Below, piece by piece: positions 16,282 through 26,797 of a stretch of 64,000 nucleotides of DNA (position 1 is its first letter; each line of letters starts with the position of its first letter). The notes under the pieces were generated by a model, which saw only the letters and a list, made by a program, of their open reading frames with translations, did no database searches and was not told the origin of the DNA. This DNA comes from Mesorhizobium sp. (lineage in GTDB: Bacteria; Pseudomonadota; Alphaproteobacteria; Rhizobiales; Rhizobiaceae). The stretch spans positions 62,001-126,000 of the forward strand of contig SAQG01000010.1 in assembly GCA_004020315.1 (NCBI GenBank). The letters run 5' to 3'. The translations under genes were made by a program, and so were the position numbers.

Positions 16282-17688
16282 CTACGCCGCCAGCGGCAGG
16301 CGCAGCTCGGTCAGCAGGCCCCCGCCGGGGTGATTGGACAGGCTGACCTCGCCGCCGGCGCTGCGGGCGATGTTGCGGGCGATCGTCAGGCCAAGGCCGA
16401 GCCCGCCGGTCTGGCGGTTGCGGGACTGTTCCAGGCGCACGAACGAGCCGAACACCGCGTCAAGCTCGGCCTGCGGTATGCCCGGTCCCTCGTCGCGGAT
16501 GGTCAGCGTGATGATCTTTTCCGATCGGTACACGCTGAGATGCGCCTTCTTGCCGTAGGTCACGGCATTCTGGACCAGATTGGTGACGCAGCGCCTGAGC
16601 GCAATCGGCCGGGCAACGCAGATCAGGCCGCGCGACCGCGTATTGTCATCGTCGAACGAGACCTCCTCGTAGCCGTCGGCGACCGATTCCACGAGCGACC
16701 AGAAATCGATCCTTTCGCTCTTCTCCTCGGTCACCTCGAAGGTGGCGAAGTCGATGACCGAGCTGGCAATGTCCTCGATGTCGGCGAGGTCGTGCGCGAG
16801 TGCGGCGCGAACCGCCGATTTCCGCAGCAGTTCGAGCCGCAGCCGCATCCTGGTCAGCGGCGTGCGCAGGTCGTGCGCGAGTGCTGCCGCAAGATGTTCG
16901 CGATCCTCGACATAGTCGCGCAGCCTGGCCTGCATGGCATTGACCGCCTTTGCGGCGGTGCGGATCTCGCGGCTGCCGTTCTCGGCGATCGGCGGGCTCT
17001 TCAGATCATTGCCGATCCGCTTCACGGCGGTCTCCATCATTCGGTAGGGCGCGGTCAGCCGGCGCAGCGACCAAATCGACGTGGCCAGCACCAGCCCGGC
17101 GATCAAGGCATAGAGCGGCAGGCTGTCGACGCTCAATATCGGTCCCACCGGCGTGTTCGGCTCGGTGAAATTCAGCCATTGGCCGTCGGCGAAGCGGAGC
17201 GACGCCGTCAGCTTGTCGCTCTGGGCGAAATCGGCGGCCAGCACCAGGAGGTCGCGTTCGACCTGGCCGGCATCGCGATCCTCGCTCGCGGCTCCGGCGT
17301 CGGCTTCGCGCGTCGCCGGATCGCGCCGGACCCGTGCATCGGTGATGCCGAACTTCGACAGTCGCCCGACCAGTATGTCCTCCAGTTCGGCCAGTTCGTC
17401 GTCTCCGGCTATCGACGAGGTGACGGCGGGCGTGTCCGAAACGGTGAGCGCGTAGGTGGCGTTGGACAGGCCGGATGCGGTGGCCTTGCGTCCTTCGGGC
17501 GAGGCGTTATGCATCAGCTGCACTAGGGAGAAGGCGCGGTCGTTGAGCCTGTAGAGATCGACCACGTCGTTGGCGGTGGCGCGGTCGCGCGAGACGATGT
17601 AAAGCGTCGCGACCTGGCTGATCAGCAGGCCGGCGATGACGATGAGCAGCACCCAAACGGGCAGGGTCTGCGGCAGGATGCGTCTCAT
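16282..17688 (-). CDS. Sensor histidine kinase
   Basis: A 468-residue membrane histidine kinase. The first membrane segment covers residues 12-33. The periplasmic part follows to about 188, the second segment is 190-208, and a HAMP-like linker is 209-262. The phosphoacceptor is His272 in LAHDLRTPLTRMRLR. The ATPase domain shows the N box (NLVQNAVTYGKKA), G1 (DEGPGIP) and G2 (GGLGLGLTIARN). It overlaps the response regulator by four bases. The signal is unknown. The plus-strand secreted proteins upstream of the regulator are possible targets only by position. Confidence 0.93.
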   Translation of the reverse strand: MRRILPQTLPVWVLLIVIAGLLISQVATLYIVSRDRATANDVVDLYRLNDRAFSLVQLMHNASPEGRKATASGLSNATYALTVSDTPAVTSSIAGDDELAELEDILVGRLSKFGITDARVRRDPATREADAGAASEDRDAGQVERDLLVLAADFAQSDKLTASLRFADGQWLNFTEPNTPVGPILSVDSLPLYALIAGLVLATSIWSLRRLTAPYRMMETAVKRIGNDLKSPPIAENGSREIRTAAKAVNAMQARLRDYVEDREHLAAALAHDLRTPLTRMRLRLELLRKSAVRAALAHDLADIEDIASSVIDFATFEVTEEKSERIDFWSLVESVADGYEEVSFDDDNTRSRGLICVARPIALRRCVTNLVQNAVTYGKKAHLSVYRSEKIITLTIRDEGPGIPQAELDAVFGSFVRLEQSRNRQTGGLGLGLTIARNIARSAGGEVSLSNHPGGGLLTELRLPLAA

Positions 17689-18401
17689 TCGGAGATCGTC
17701 TCGGGCAGGAACTGATAGCCGCCGCTGCGCACGGTCAGGATCAGTTTCGGCGTTTTCGGGTCGTCCTCCATCTTCCGCCGCAGCCGGCTGACCAGAATGT
17801 CGACGCTGCGGTCAAAGCTGTAGCCGGTGTCACCGCCTGACAGTTCGATGAGCTGGTCGCGGCTCAGCACGCGCTGCGCACTCTTGACGAAGGTCTGCAG
17901 CAGATTGAATTCCGCCGTCGTCAGCTCGACCCTGACGTCGCCCGGCGCCATCAGCCGGCGGCGCGAACAATCCATCGTCCAGCCGGCGAAATGGTAGATC
18001 TGCCGCGAGGTGACCCGCCGCGGTTCGGCTCCGCCGTTGCGCCGCAGCACGGCGCGGATCCGTGCCAGCAGCTCGCGCGGATCGAAAGGTTTCGGCACGT
18101 AGTCGTCGGCGCCCATCTCCAGTCCCACCACGCGGTCGGTGGTCTCGGTGATCGCAGTCAGCATGATGATTGGCGTCGTGTAGTTGGCGCGAATGTCGCG
18201 GCAAAGCTCCAGTCCGCTCTTTCCCGGCAGCATGACGTCGAGAACGACAAGGTCCACCTGTACGCGGCGCAGGATGGCCTCCATCTCGGTGCCATCGGCG
18301 GCGACCGACGTGTGCAGCCCCCGTTTTTGGAAGAATTCCTGAAGCAGGTCGCGAATGCCCTTGTCGTCGTCGACGATCAGTATGTGTGCGTCGGATTTCA
18401 C
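17685..18401 (-). CDS. OmpR-family response regulator
   Basis: A 238-residue regulator with a receiver domain (residues 5-120) and a winged-helix DNA-binding domain (about 140-235). The acidic pocket (VDDD, residues 10-13), phosphoacceptor Asp55 (VVLDVMLPG), Thr and Lys (YVPKPFDPREL) are all present. The DNA-binding end reads VDILVSRLRRKMEDD, then LTVRSGGYQFLPE. It is first in a two-gene operon with its kinase. Confidence 0.94.
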   Translation of the reverse strand: MKSDAHILIVDDDKGIRDLLQEFFQKRGLHTSVAADGTEMEAILRRVQVDLVVLDVMLPGKSGLELCRDIRANYTTPIIMLTAITETTDRVVGLEMGADDYVPKPFDPRELLARIRAVLRRNGGAEPRRVTSRQIYHFAGWTMDCSRRRLMAPGDVRVELTTAEFNLLQTFVKSAQRVLSRDQLIELSGGDTGYSFDRSVDILVSRLRRKMEDDPKTPKLILTVRSGGYQFLPETISE

Positions 18402-18641
18402 TGGAACCTGCCGTCGTCATTAGTGGCCGAAACCGGGCGTTCGGTCATCACCCACACGACAGAATTCAGGCCATATGTTGGCCGGTGGCGATGAGGGATC
18501 CCGATACGGGGTTCTCGGAAACAATCCAGAAACAAAATTCTACGGTTCGGAAAAACTCCCGAAAAAAATCAAGGGCATAAGTGGTGCCGTGGCGGTCAGG
18601 TCATCGGCTGCGACACGCGTTACGGGATTACGGACAAACCA

Positions 18642-18986
18642 ATGCAAAGGTTCTCGATCAGTTTGATGGGTGTGTTGCTGGGCATCTCGCTCGTCACGGC
18701 TGCGGTCGAACAATCCGCTGCAAAGGTGGCCGATGCAAATGTGGCCGACGCAAAGGTCGCCAACGCAAAGGTGTCGATTACCCGGAGCGAGCGTTGCAGC
18801 AATCTGAGCCGTCAATTCGACGAAGCCCTCGAAACCCATGCCGCGGCAACGCAGGTCACCGCGGCGAAGGCACTTCAAAGGAAGGGAAACCGGTTCTGCG
18901 CCAACAAGAAACAGGCACAGGGAATCCGGATGCTCGCCAACGCTTTGAAGTTGCTGGGAGTCACACCGAACGACCCGGTTCAGTGA
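18642..18986 (+). CDS. Small secreted protein with AKVAD pentapeptide repeats
   Basis: A 114-residue protein with a likely signal peptide (residues 1-26). Residues 27-44 consist of near-repeats of the pentapeptide AKVAD/ANVAD/AKVAN. A helical C-terminal part with two Cys follows (RSERCSNLSRQFDEAL and RKGNRFCANKKQ). I recognise no family. It is divergent from the two-component system with 240 bases between, so it may be under that system's control; no site was identified. A second small secreted protein follows 37 bases downstream. Confidence 0.6.
   Translation: MQRFSISLMGVLLGISLVTAAVEQSAAKVADANVADAKVANAKVSITRSERCSNLSRQFDEALETHAAATQVTAAKALQRKGNRFCANKKQAQGIRMLANALKLLGVTPNDPVQ
18720..18776 (+). 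repeat. 15-base tandem repeat inside secreted protein gene
   Basis: Nearly four copies of a 15-base unit beginning GCAAAGGTGGCCGAT, with scattered base changes, encode the AKVAD-type pentapeptides. The unit is a multiple of three, so copy-number change would keep the frame. Confidence 0.8.
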
Positions 18987-19023
18987 CGCTCAACCCGATC
19001 TGCAAGCAAAAGGAAATGAAGCC

Positions 19024-19236
19024 ATGAAAAAGTCCATCCTCTCCGCTCTCGGTCTCGCCATCGCGCTTGCCTTCTCGATGCCGGTCCTCGGCGTCAGCAG
19101 CGCCAATGCCGCCAGCACGACCGCGGCTGCGACGACCGCTGCGCCGGCCAAAATCGTGAAGAAGGTCGCTGCCAAGAAGATCGTCAAGAAGCACAAGAGG
19201 CACGCTGCTGAGACCAAGGCAGCTCCGAAGACCTGA
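19024..19236 (+). CDS. Small Ala/Lys-rich secreted protein
   Basis: A 70-residue product: signal peptide (about residues 1-29, ending SSANA), an Ala/Thr stretch, then a strongly basic tail (KIVKKVAAKKIVKKHKRHA). AAGGAAAT upstream serves as ribosome site. Basic, low-complexity exported proteins of this size are common in rhizobia but have no assigned role; nucleic-acid, LPS or metal binding are all possible. A hairpin terminator follows. Confidence 0.6.
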   Translation: MKKSILSALGLAIALAFSMPVLGVSSANAASTTAAATTAAPAKIVKKVAAKKIVKKHKRHAAETKAAPKT

Positions 19237-19263
19237 TCAAGCGACTTTCTTGTCCGGTTAGAG

Positions 19264-19302
19264 GACCGCTCCAGTTGCGATTTGCCTGGAGCGGTCGTCT
19301 TG
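19264..19302 (+). terminator. Probable intrinsic terminator
   Basis: Perfect 11-bp stem GACCGCTCCAG/CTGGAGCGGTC with an 11-base loop and a weak T tail (GTCTTGT), 28 bases after the small basic protein. Confidence 0.65.
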
Positions 19303-19506
19303 TGCGCAAGACAGACGTAGCCACGTCGGCTCGAATTTCGGATTCGCCGCCACGTGCCGTTGAACGGCAGCCGGCGGTTTCCACATAGGCACGGACTTGT
19401 GAATGGCCGCGCCGCAGGGAAGGCGGTTTGTGCGCGGCTCAAAATGGACGACCGCTTTTGCCTATGTCAGAATAAACGCGAAATTCCTGCGCAGTTGCCG
19501 GTTCCG

Positions 19507-19812
19507 ATGCCTGAGATCGTCACCAAACCCCGCACCAAAACAAAGCCGCAAATCGAACGGCCGAAGCTCTACAAGGTCATCCTCCTCAATGACGATTTCA
19601 CGCCGCGCGAGTTCGTGGTGACGGTGCTCAAGGGCGAATTCAAACTGAGCGAAGACCAGGCGCGGCGGGTGATGATCACCGCGCACCAGCGCGGCGTCTG
19701 CGTCGTCGCCGTCTTCACCAGGGACGTCGCCGAGACCAAGGCGACACGGGCGACCGATGCCGGCAAAGCCAAAGGCTATCCGCTGATGTTCACGACGGAA
19801 CCGGAGGAGTGA
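19507..19812 (+). CDS. clpS: ATP-dependent Clp protease adaptor ClpS (ClpS2-like)
   Basis: A 101-residue N-end-rule adaptor that hands substrates to ClpA/ClpP. The core LYKVILLNDDFTPREFVV begins at about residue 22, with the NDD motif that binds the N-terminal residue. The usual H-x-x-G-type helix appears as TAHQRGVCVVAVFTRD, followed by VAETKAT. The sequence is closer by eye to the second alphaproteobacterial paralogue (ClpS2) than to ClpS1, which normally sits next to clpA. ATG 19507 is preferred; ATG 19444 would add 21 residues. No clpA neighbour is seen. Confidence 0.85.
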   Translation: MPEIVTKPRTKTKPQIERPKLYKVILLNDDFTPREFVVTVLKGEFKLSEDQARRVMITAHQRGVCVVAVFTRDVAETKATRATDAGKAKGYPLMFTTEPEE

Positions 19813-19819
19813 GGCTGCG

Positions 19820-21907
19820 CTACCGCCCCTCGCGATACCACATCGAGCCCAATGCCAGAAGCAGCAGGCCGAGGCCGAGGAACCCGCCGAACAGCGGCAC
19901 GCGCGAGACGGCCTTCAGCACGCTGTCGTCGGTGGTGCGCAGGCCGATCCAGTCGTTGCCGGACGCGGCGCCCGTGGAGCGGACCGGGACGACCGACGGC
20001 AGGGTCACGCCGCCGGTGAGGTTGCCAAGGGCCGAAGATGGCGCCAGCCGGCGCACGCTGCCGCCGGTGGCCTCGGCCGGCGCTTTCAGCCGGTTCTCGG
20101 TGGAGACGACGTCGGTGAATTCCGGCGCGTTGACCGGGCCGACATGGGCAAGCGCCTTCAGGTCGCCATTGCCGACCTGATAGAGGCCGATCTCGCTGGT
20201 CTCGATGCTGCCCAGGAAGACGCCGGGCTCGGCTCTCTCGAGCTTGACGGTCATCGCCTTGCCGGACGGGGTGATGATTTGCGCCGGGCCGGGATCGTCG
20301 CTCATCGTCTGGCGGCGGATTTCCAGCATCATGCCGCGGCCGTCGGCGGTAAGCCGCTCCTCCTCGAGTTCGGGCTCCTTCATCAGCCAGTGGGCGATGC
20401 GGCGATAGAGCTGGACATGCGGGCCGCCGCCCTCGAAGCCGCGCGCCCACAACCAGCCCTGGTCGGACAGAAACATGCCGACGCGGCCTTCGCCCTTGCG
20501 GTCGAGCAGGAGCAGCGGACGGTTGTCGGCGCCCTTCATCACCGCCTCGCCCTCGGGGTTCTCCACGCCGATGGTTCGGAACCAGCGGCTCCAGTGGGGC
20601 GGCTCGGTGGCGGAGCCGTCGAGCCCGCGCGTCACCGGATGGCGCTGGCCTAGCTCGGTGAGGCGCGGGTAGAAGGCCTTTTCGACGACTTCGCCGGTCG
20701 GCATCGCCGGCAGCGCCGACATTAAAGGCGTGCGGGCGATCGAACTTTCGCCGGCATATTCGGGTCCTGCCGCGATCAGCAGCGCGCCGCCCTTTTCGAC
20801 ATACTCGGCGATGTAGTCGTAATAGAGGATCGGCAGCACGTCGCGGTGCTGGTAGCGGTCGAAGATGATCAGGTCGAAATCCTTGATCTTCTCGACGAAC
20901 AGTTCGCGCGTCGGGAAGGCGATCAGCGACAATTCGTTGATCGGGGTGCCGTCCTGCTTTTCCGGCGGCCGCAGAATGGTGAAGTGAACCAGATCGACCG
21001 AGGCGTCGGATTTCAGAAGGTTGCGCCAGGTGCGTTCGCCGGCATGCGGTTCGCCGGAGACCAGCAGCACACGCAAATTCTCGCGAATGCCATCAATCAG
21101 CGCGATGGCGCGGTTGTTGGTGTCGGTGAGTTCGCCGGGCTCGGGATCGATGGCGAGTTCGACGATGTTGCGGCCGGCGCTGGGAATGGTCACTTGCAGC
21201 GGCATGGCCTGGCCGATGATGGCGTGCTCGACTGAAACCTGCTCGCCATTGACCGACACGCGCACATCGACCGAGCCGCCCTCGTTATTGGTGCCGATGA
21301 CACGATAAGTCATTTCGAGCGGCTTGCCGACCAGACCGAAGCGCGGCGCATTCTCGAAGCGGATGCGGCGATCCTTTTCCTGGTCGTTGCCGGTGATCAG
21401 CGCGTGCAGCGGGGCGTTGAAGTCGGGTGTGCCGCCGGGGGCGTCATGCACCTCGCCATCGGTGATCATGATGGCGCCGCCGATGCGCGAAGGCGGCACG
21501 TCGCGGAAAGCGCTTTCGAGCGCGCCGAAAAGCCGCGTTTCGGTGCGCTCTTCGGCGGCTTCCGACTTGCCGGCCTCGACGACGCGGACGTCGAACTGCT
21601 TGAAGCGGCCGAGGCGCTGCTGAAGTCCGGCCAGCGCTTCGTCGGTCTGCTTGGGACGCTCGCCAATGTCCTGGCTCTGGCTGCGGTCGACGACGACGGC
21701 GACGACGCTTTTCAGCGCCTCGCGCTCCTCATCGAGAAACACCGGGTTGAGCAGGGCCGCACCCAGCGCGAGCAGGGCGGCGAAACGAAAGAGCGCGCCG
21801 CGCTGGCGAAACCACAGACCGACCAATGCCAACAGCAACAGCGGCAGCATCACCAAGCCAAGCAGCGGCCAGGAGATGAGCGGTTCGAAGGCGAGCGACC
21901 AGTTCAT
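19820..21907 (-). CDS. Membrane protein with VWA-like and amidotransferase-like domains
   Basis: A 695-residue protein. Two membrane segments lie near residues 14-31 and 39-58. A VWA-like region follows (VVAVVVDRSQSQ with an Asp-x-Ser metal site, and GAIMITDGEVHDAP). Next comes a class-I-glutamine-amidotransferase-like fold (LRVLLVSGEPHAGERTWRN, then DFDLIIFDRYQ), with a C-terminal membrane segment near residue 675. The catalytic Cys of true amidotransferases is not evident. Last gene of the MoxR/DUF58/DUF4159 operon, three bases after the preceding stop. Function unknown; envelope remodelling or protein maturation is suggested by relatives. Confidence 0.75.
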   Translation of the reverse strand: MNWSLAFEPLISWPLLGLVMLPLLLLALVGLWFRQRGALFRFAALLALGAALLNPVFLDEEREALKSVVAVVVDRSQSQDIGERPKQTDEALAGLQQRLGRFKQFDVRVVEAGKSEAAEERTETRLFGALESAFRDVPPSRIGGAIMITDGEVHDAPGGTPDFNAPLHALITGNDQEKDRRIRFENAPRFGLVGKPLEMTYRVIGTNNEGGSVDVRVSVNGEQVSVEHAIIGQAMPLQVTIPSAGRNIVELAIDPEPGELTDTNNRAIALIDGIRENLRVLLVSGEPHAGERTWRNLLKSDASVDLVHFTILRPPEKQDGTPINELSLIAFPTRELFVEKIKDFDLIIFDRYQHRDVLPILYYDYIAEYVEKGGALLIAAGPEYAGESSIARTPLMSALPAMPTGEVVEKAFYPRLTELGQRHPVTRGLDGSATEPPHWSRWFRTIGVENPEGEAVMKGADNRPLLLLDRKGEGRVGMFLSDQGWLWARGFEGGGPHVQLYRRIAHWLMKEPELEEERLTADGRGMMLEIRRQTMSDDPGPAQIITPSGKAMTVKLERAEPGVFLGSIETSEIGLYQVGNGDLKALAHVGPVNAPEFTDVVSTENRLKAPAEATGGSVRRLAPSSALGNLTGGVTLPSVVPVRSTGAASGNDWIGLRTTDDSVLKAVSRVPLFGGFLGLGLLLLALGSMWYREGR

Positions 21908-21910
21908 GGT

Positions 21911-24736
21911 TTACTGCCCCAGCCGTTCGAGGAGCACCGGCACGTGCACCTGATCGGATTTGTAGTTGCCGGTCAGCATGTACATCATGATGTTGACGCC
22001 GGCGCGCAGCGCGTAAATGCGCTGCATCGGGTCCGACGGCACGGTCGGCAAAAGTGGGTCGCCATTCTCGTCGATCGCCCAGGCGCCGGCAAAATCATTG
22101 GCGGTGATCATGATCGGCGAGACGCCGTCGCCGGTGCGCACCGGGCGGTTCTCGGTGTTGGTGGCTTCGAGCGACGCGGCGACCCAGAGCGGGCCGCCGG
22201 CGAAGCGTCCGGGAAACTCAGGCAGGATGTAGAAGGATTTGGTCAGCACATGGTCCGACGGCACCGGCTCCAGCGGCGGCACGTTGAGATTGCCGAGGAT
22301 GTCGCGAAGCCGCTCCGTCGCCGGGCTGGCCGAATCCGGGCCGATGCCGGTGGCGAACTGGTCGCGCGTGTCGAACAGCACCGTGCCGCCCTGCTGCATA
22401 TAGGCGTCGACGCGGGCGATCGCGGCCTGGCTCGGCATCGGTGCAGCAGGGTCGATCGGCCAGTAGATCAGCGGATAGAAGGACAGCTGGTCCTTCGAGA
22501 TATCGACGCTGGCCGGCGCCCCCGGCTCAAGCGCGGTCTTCTCGATCAGGAAGCGGGTCAGGCCCTCCAGCCCGGCGCGGCTGATCGAATCGACGCTCTG
22601 TTCGCCGGTCTGCACATAAGCGATCCGGGTCTTGGAAATGTCCTCGATCGCCCGCTCGTCGCCCGGCTTGGCATCGTCGGCGCGGGCGATGTCGGGGTGG
22701 CCGACCAGGGCGCCGAGCGCAATCAGCAGGGCAGCGGTGGTTGCAGCAGTAGTGCCGGCGCGACGCGGCCGGCGCGAGAACAGGCCGCCCATCCAGAACA
22801 CGGCCAGCGTGTCGAGCACCATCAGCAAAAGGGCTGCCGCCACCAGCGGGCCCTTCAAATTGCGCGATTCGTCGAAAGCGTACTGGATGGTGGTGACCGG
22901 CACGGTGATCTGAGGACGGACCAGCGGTGCGAAGCTGCTTTCGGCATTGAGCAGATTATGGGCGAGGACGCCGGTTTCGGAGCCGTACAGGCCGGGCGGG
23001 TTCTCGAACGTGACCGGCAGCGGGCCGGCACCCGGCACCAGCGGCCTAGCATCCGGCGTCGGCGGCACCAGCGTGCCGTCGGCTGATATCATGCGGTAGG
23101 GCGCCAGCGAGGTGGCGGCGGCTTCGGCATTGGCGACCGCCGCACCCTGGTTGCGCGACAGTTGCACGATGCGGCGCAGCATCTCGACGAAGCTGCCGGA
23201 GATCGGCAGGTTCGACCAGGTTGCCTCCGGCGTGACATGGAACAGGACGAGCGTACCTTTGCCCTTCTTCATCCCGGTCACCAGCGGCGTGCCGTCGGCA
23301 AGCGTGGCCCAGGTGCGCTCGACGATATCGGGCGTCGGCTCGGCCAGCACCTGCCTGGTGACGGTGACCTCGGCGGGCGGAGCGAGGTCGGCGAAGGGGC
23401 CGGTCTTCGGAAAATCGGTGACCGGCTGCGGCGTCGTCCACGACAGCGCGCCGCCGAGCGAGCGCTCTCCGGTGCGCAGCCTGACCGGCAGCAGGTCGTC
23501 GTCATTGCCGGCGGCGACCAACCGCGAGCCGGCGAACCGCACCAGCGTGCCGCCATTGTCGACCCAGTCAACCAACCTTTGCCGCACCTGCTCCGGAATG
23601 GTGCCGACATCGGCCATAACGATCATCGCCGGCTTCTGGTCGAGGAGCTGCGGGATGGCGTCGGCAAGGTCGGCGCTCGACGGCTCGGCCAGATCGGCGA
23701 AGGGCTGCAGCGCGCGGCGGATGTAGTACAGCGGCGACAGAAGCGGCTGCGCCTGGTCGGCCTCGGCCTGCGACAGCAACCCGACGCGGCGACGCTTGGA
23801 ATTCTCGTCGAGCACGCGAACGGCGCCGGCCTGCCGCTGGCCGTCGAGCGCGATCGAGGCGAAGTCGTTGCGCAGTTCGAACGGCACCGCCATCGTGCCG
23901 GTGGCGGTGGAATCGCCCGGTGAGAAGGTCAGCGTGGCGTCGGCGATGCGGCGGCCCTTGTCATCGAAGGCGCCGGCGGTCACCTGAGCCGGCGCCGGAT
24001 CGCCCGGCGCCCGGATGGCGGTCAGCTCGAAGCCGTCGACCTGGTTGTCGGCGCCGGTCAGGCCGATCAAGCCAGGCCGGTCGGAAACGGCCCAGAGGAC
24101 ACGGGCGGCGTTCCTCGACAGAAGCGTGTTGAAGGCGGCCTCGTCGCCTTCCGCCGCCAGACCGTCGGCGAGCACGGCGACGCTGGCGCCCGGCAAGCTC
24201 TCCAGGGTTGCCGCGACGCGGGCGTAGACGGCGGGGCGGTCGGTCGGGATCGGCCGCGGCTTTGCCGCGCGCAGCCGGTCGAGCGCGGTAGCGGCGTCGA
24301 AGGGGCCGATCTCGGCATTCGGCCTTTCGGCAGTGAAGGCGATGATGACAGGCACGTCGTTGGAGCTGGCATCGGCGATCAGCCGTTCGGCGGTGGCGAC
24401 GCGCTGGCCCCAGTCAGCGGCACTTGCCCAGTCATTGTCGATGACCAGCGCAAGGGCGGCGCCCTCGGCCGGCAGTCTTTCACGCGGGTTGAAGACAGGT
24501 TCGGCCAGCGCCGCAACGATAAGGGCCGCCATCAGCAGCCTGAGCAGCGTCAGCCACCACGGGCTCTGTTGCGGCGTCTCCTCGCGCTTCAGCACCCGGG
24601 CCAGGATCTTCAGCGGCGGAAAGATCTCGGTCTGCGGCTTGGGCGGGGTGAACCGCAAAAGCCACCAGATCACCGGCAGGGCCAGAAGGCCCCACAGCAC
24701 CATCGGCGCCCCGAAGGAGAGCGGCAGCCAGCTCAT
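21911..24736 (-). CDS. DUF4159 domain membrane protein (BatA-like N-terminus)
   Basis: A 941-residue protein. The N-terminus resembles BatA/aerotolerance proteins: a membrane segment at residues 8-24, the TEIFPPLKIL stretch, then a second segment near 60-78. A VWA-like region follows (ALVIDNDWASAADWG). A further membrane segment near 660-700 precedes the C-terminal DUF4159 domain (TRIAYVQTGEQSVDSISRAG to the end). ATG at 24736 overlaps the DUF58 stop by four bases, fixing the start. It is probably an inner-membrane partner of the MoxR ATPase. Confidence 0.82.
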   Translation of the reverse strand: MSWLPLSFGAPMVLWGLLALPVIWWLLRFTPPKPQTEIFPPLKILARVLKREETPQQSPWWLTLLRLLMAALIVAALAEPVFNPRERLPAEGAALALVIDNDWASAADWGQRVATAERLIADASSNDVPVIIAFTAERPNAEIGPFDAATALDRLRAAKPRPIPTDRPAVYARVAATLESLPGASVAVLADGLAAEGDEAAFNTLLSRNAARVLWAVSDRPGLIGLTGADNQVDGFELTAIRAPGDPAPAQVTAGAFDDKGRRIADATLTFSPGDSTATGTMAVPFELRNDFASIALDGQRQAGAVRVLDENSKRRRVGLLSQAEADQAQPLLSPLYYIRRALQPFADLAEPSSADLADAIPQLLDQKPAMIVMADVGTIPEQVRQRLVDWVDNGGTLVRFAGSRLVAAGNDDDLLPVRLRTGERSLGGALSWTTPQPVTDFPKTGPFADLAPPAEVTVTRQVLAEPTPDIVERTWATLADGTPLVTGMKKGKGTLVLFHVTPEATWSNLPISGSFVEMLRRIVQLSRNQGAAVANAEAAATSLAPYRMISADGTLVPPTPDARPLVPGAGPLPVTFENPPGLYGSETGVLAHNLLNAESSFAPLVRPQITVPVTTIQYAFDESRNLKGPLVAAALLLMVLDTLAVFWMGGLFSRRPRRAGTTAATTAALLIALGALVGHPDIARADDAKPGDERAIEDISKTRIAYVQTGEQSVDSISRAGLEGLTRFLIEKTALEPGAPASVDISKDQLSFYPLIYWPIDPAAPMPSQAAIARVDAYMQQGGTVLFDTRDQFATGIGPDSASPATERLRDILGNLNVPPLEPVPSDHVLTKSFYILPEFPGRFAGGPLWVAASLEATNTENRPVRTGDGVSPIMITANDFAGAWAIDENGDPLLPTVPSDPMQRIYALRAGVNIMMYMLTGNYKSDQVHVPVLLERLGQ

Positions 24737-25646
24737 GCGCGGATCCTCCCGGCTGAGCTGCCATCGACGGTCATCGCCATGTGGACTCGCACCAGTGCAT
24801 CGGAGGCGAGGCGGTCGGTGTGGTTGACGGTGAAGCTCCAGCCGAGCCGCTTGCACCAGTCGGTCAGTTCCTGGCGGCGGGCGATGTAAAGCAGGCGGTA
24901 TTCATCGCCCAGCGTTTCGGCGCGGCCGGCGGTCAGCTTGTCGCCGGTCTCGGGATCGGTGAATTCGGTGCGGCCGGCATAGGGGAAGCTCTCCTCGGCC
25001 GGGTCGGCGACCTCGATCAGATGGGCACGCACGCCGTGGCGGGCGAGCACGTCGAGCCAGGCGATGGTGTCCTCAACCGGATCGAGGAAATCGCTGACGA
25101 TGACGATGTCGCAGAAGCGGCGGATGGCGGACAGGTCGGGCTTTGCCGGCAGCTCACCGGCATGTGTGAGTTGTGCTGCAATGCGCTCGGCGCCGTTGCG
25201 GGCGGTGAACGGATCGGTCAGGCCGGGCCAGGCGATACGCTCGCCGCTACGCGACAGAAGCTCGGCCATGGCCAGCGCCAGCACCAGCGCGCGGGATTCC
25301 TTCGAGACGGTGGCTCCGGTCGATTTGTAGAGCATGGAAGGCGAGGGGTCGGCCCACAGCCACACCGTATGGGCGGCCTCCCATTCGCGGTCGCGCACAT
25401 AGATGTGGTCGTCGCGGGCCGAGCGGCGCCAGTCGACACGCGAGGAATCGCCTTCGACATAGGGCCGGAACTGCCAGAAGTTCTCGCCGATGCCGCGCTT
25501 GCGGCGGCCGTGCCAGCCGGCGATCACGGTGTTGACGATGCGGCGTGCCTCGACCAGCAGGTCCGGCACCAGCGACGCCCGCAACCGGCCGCGGGCGAGC
25601 GCGTCACGCGTCGCTGCCGGTGCCTGGGCCTCGCCTATACGCGCCA

Positions 25647-25647
<1 letters not shown>
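24733..25647 (-). CDS. DUF58 domain-containing protein
   Basis: A 304-residue protein with the DUF58 signature (EGDSSRVDWRRSARDDHIY, near residues 70-90) followed by a VWA-like fold (TVWLWADPSPSMLYKS; IVIVSDFLDPVED). DUF58 proteins pair with MoxR AAA+ ATPases. It is coupled to both neighbours: one-base overlap with moxR upstream and four-base overlap with the DUF4159 gene downstream. Confidence 0.88.
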
Positions 25648-26651
<1,004 letters not shown>

Positions 26652-26797
26652 GCAGCATCGATCCTTCTCGTTGGAAATACCGGCTTGCACCCTCGACGCT
26701 GCAGAGTGCCGCGATTCGGCCTCGCATAGCGCCTGTCTTTGAACTTAAATCACTGACTTAGGCTGACAAGCGGAACAACAGTGACTATTTCGTGACC

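Noticed and set aside
15415..17526. Plus-strand open frame (703 codons) through choV and opposite the histidine kinase
   Set aside because: It changes from a same-strand shifted frame to an antisense frame across the gene boundary, so it cannot be a real gene.
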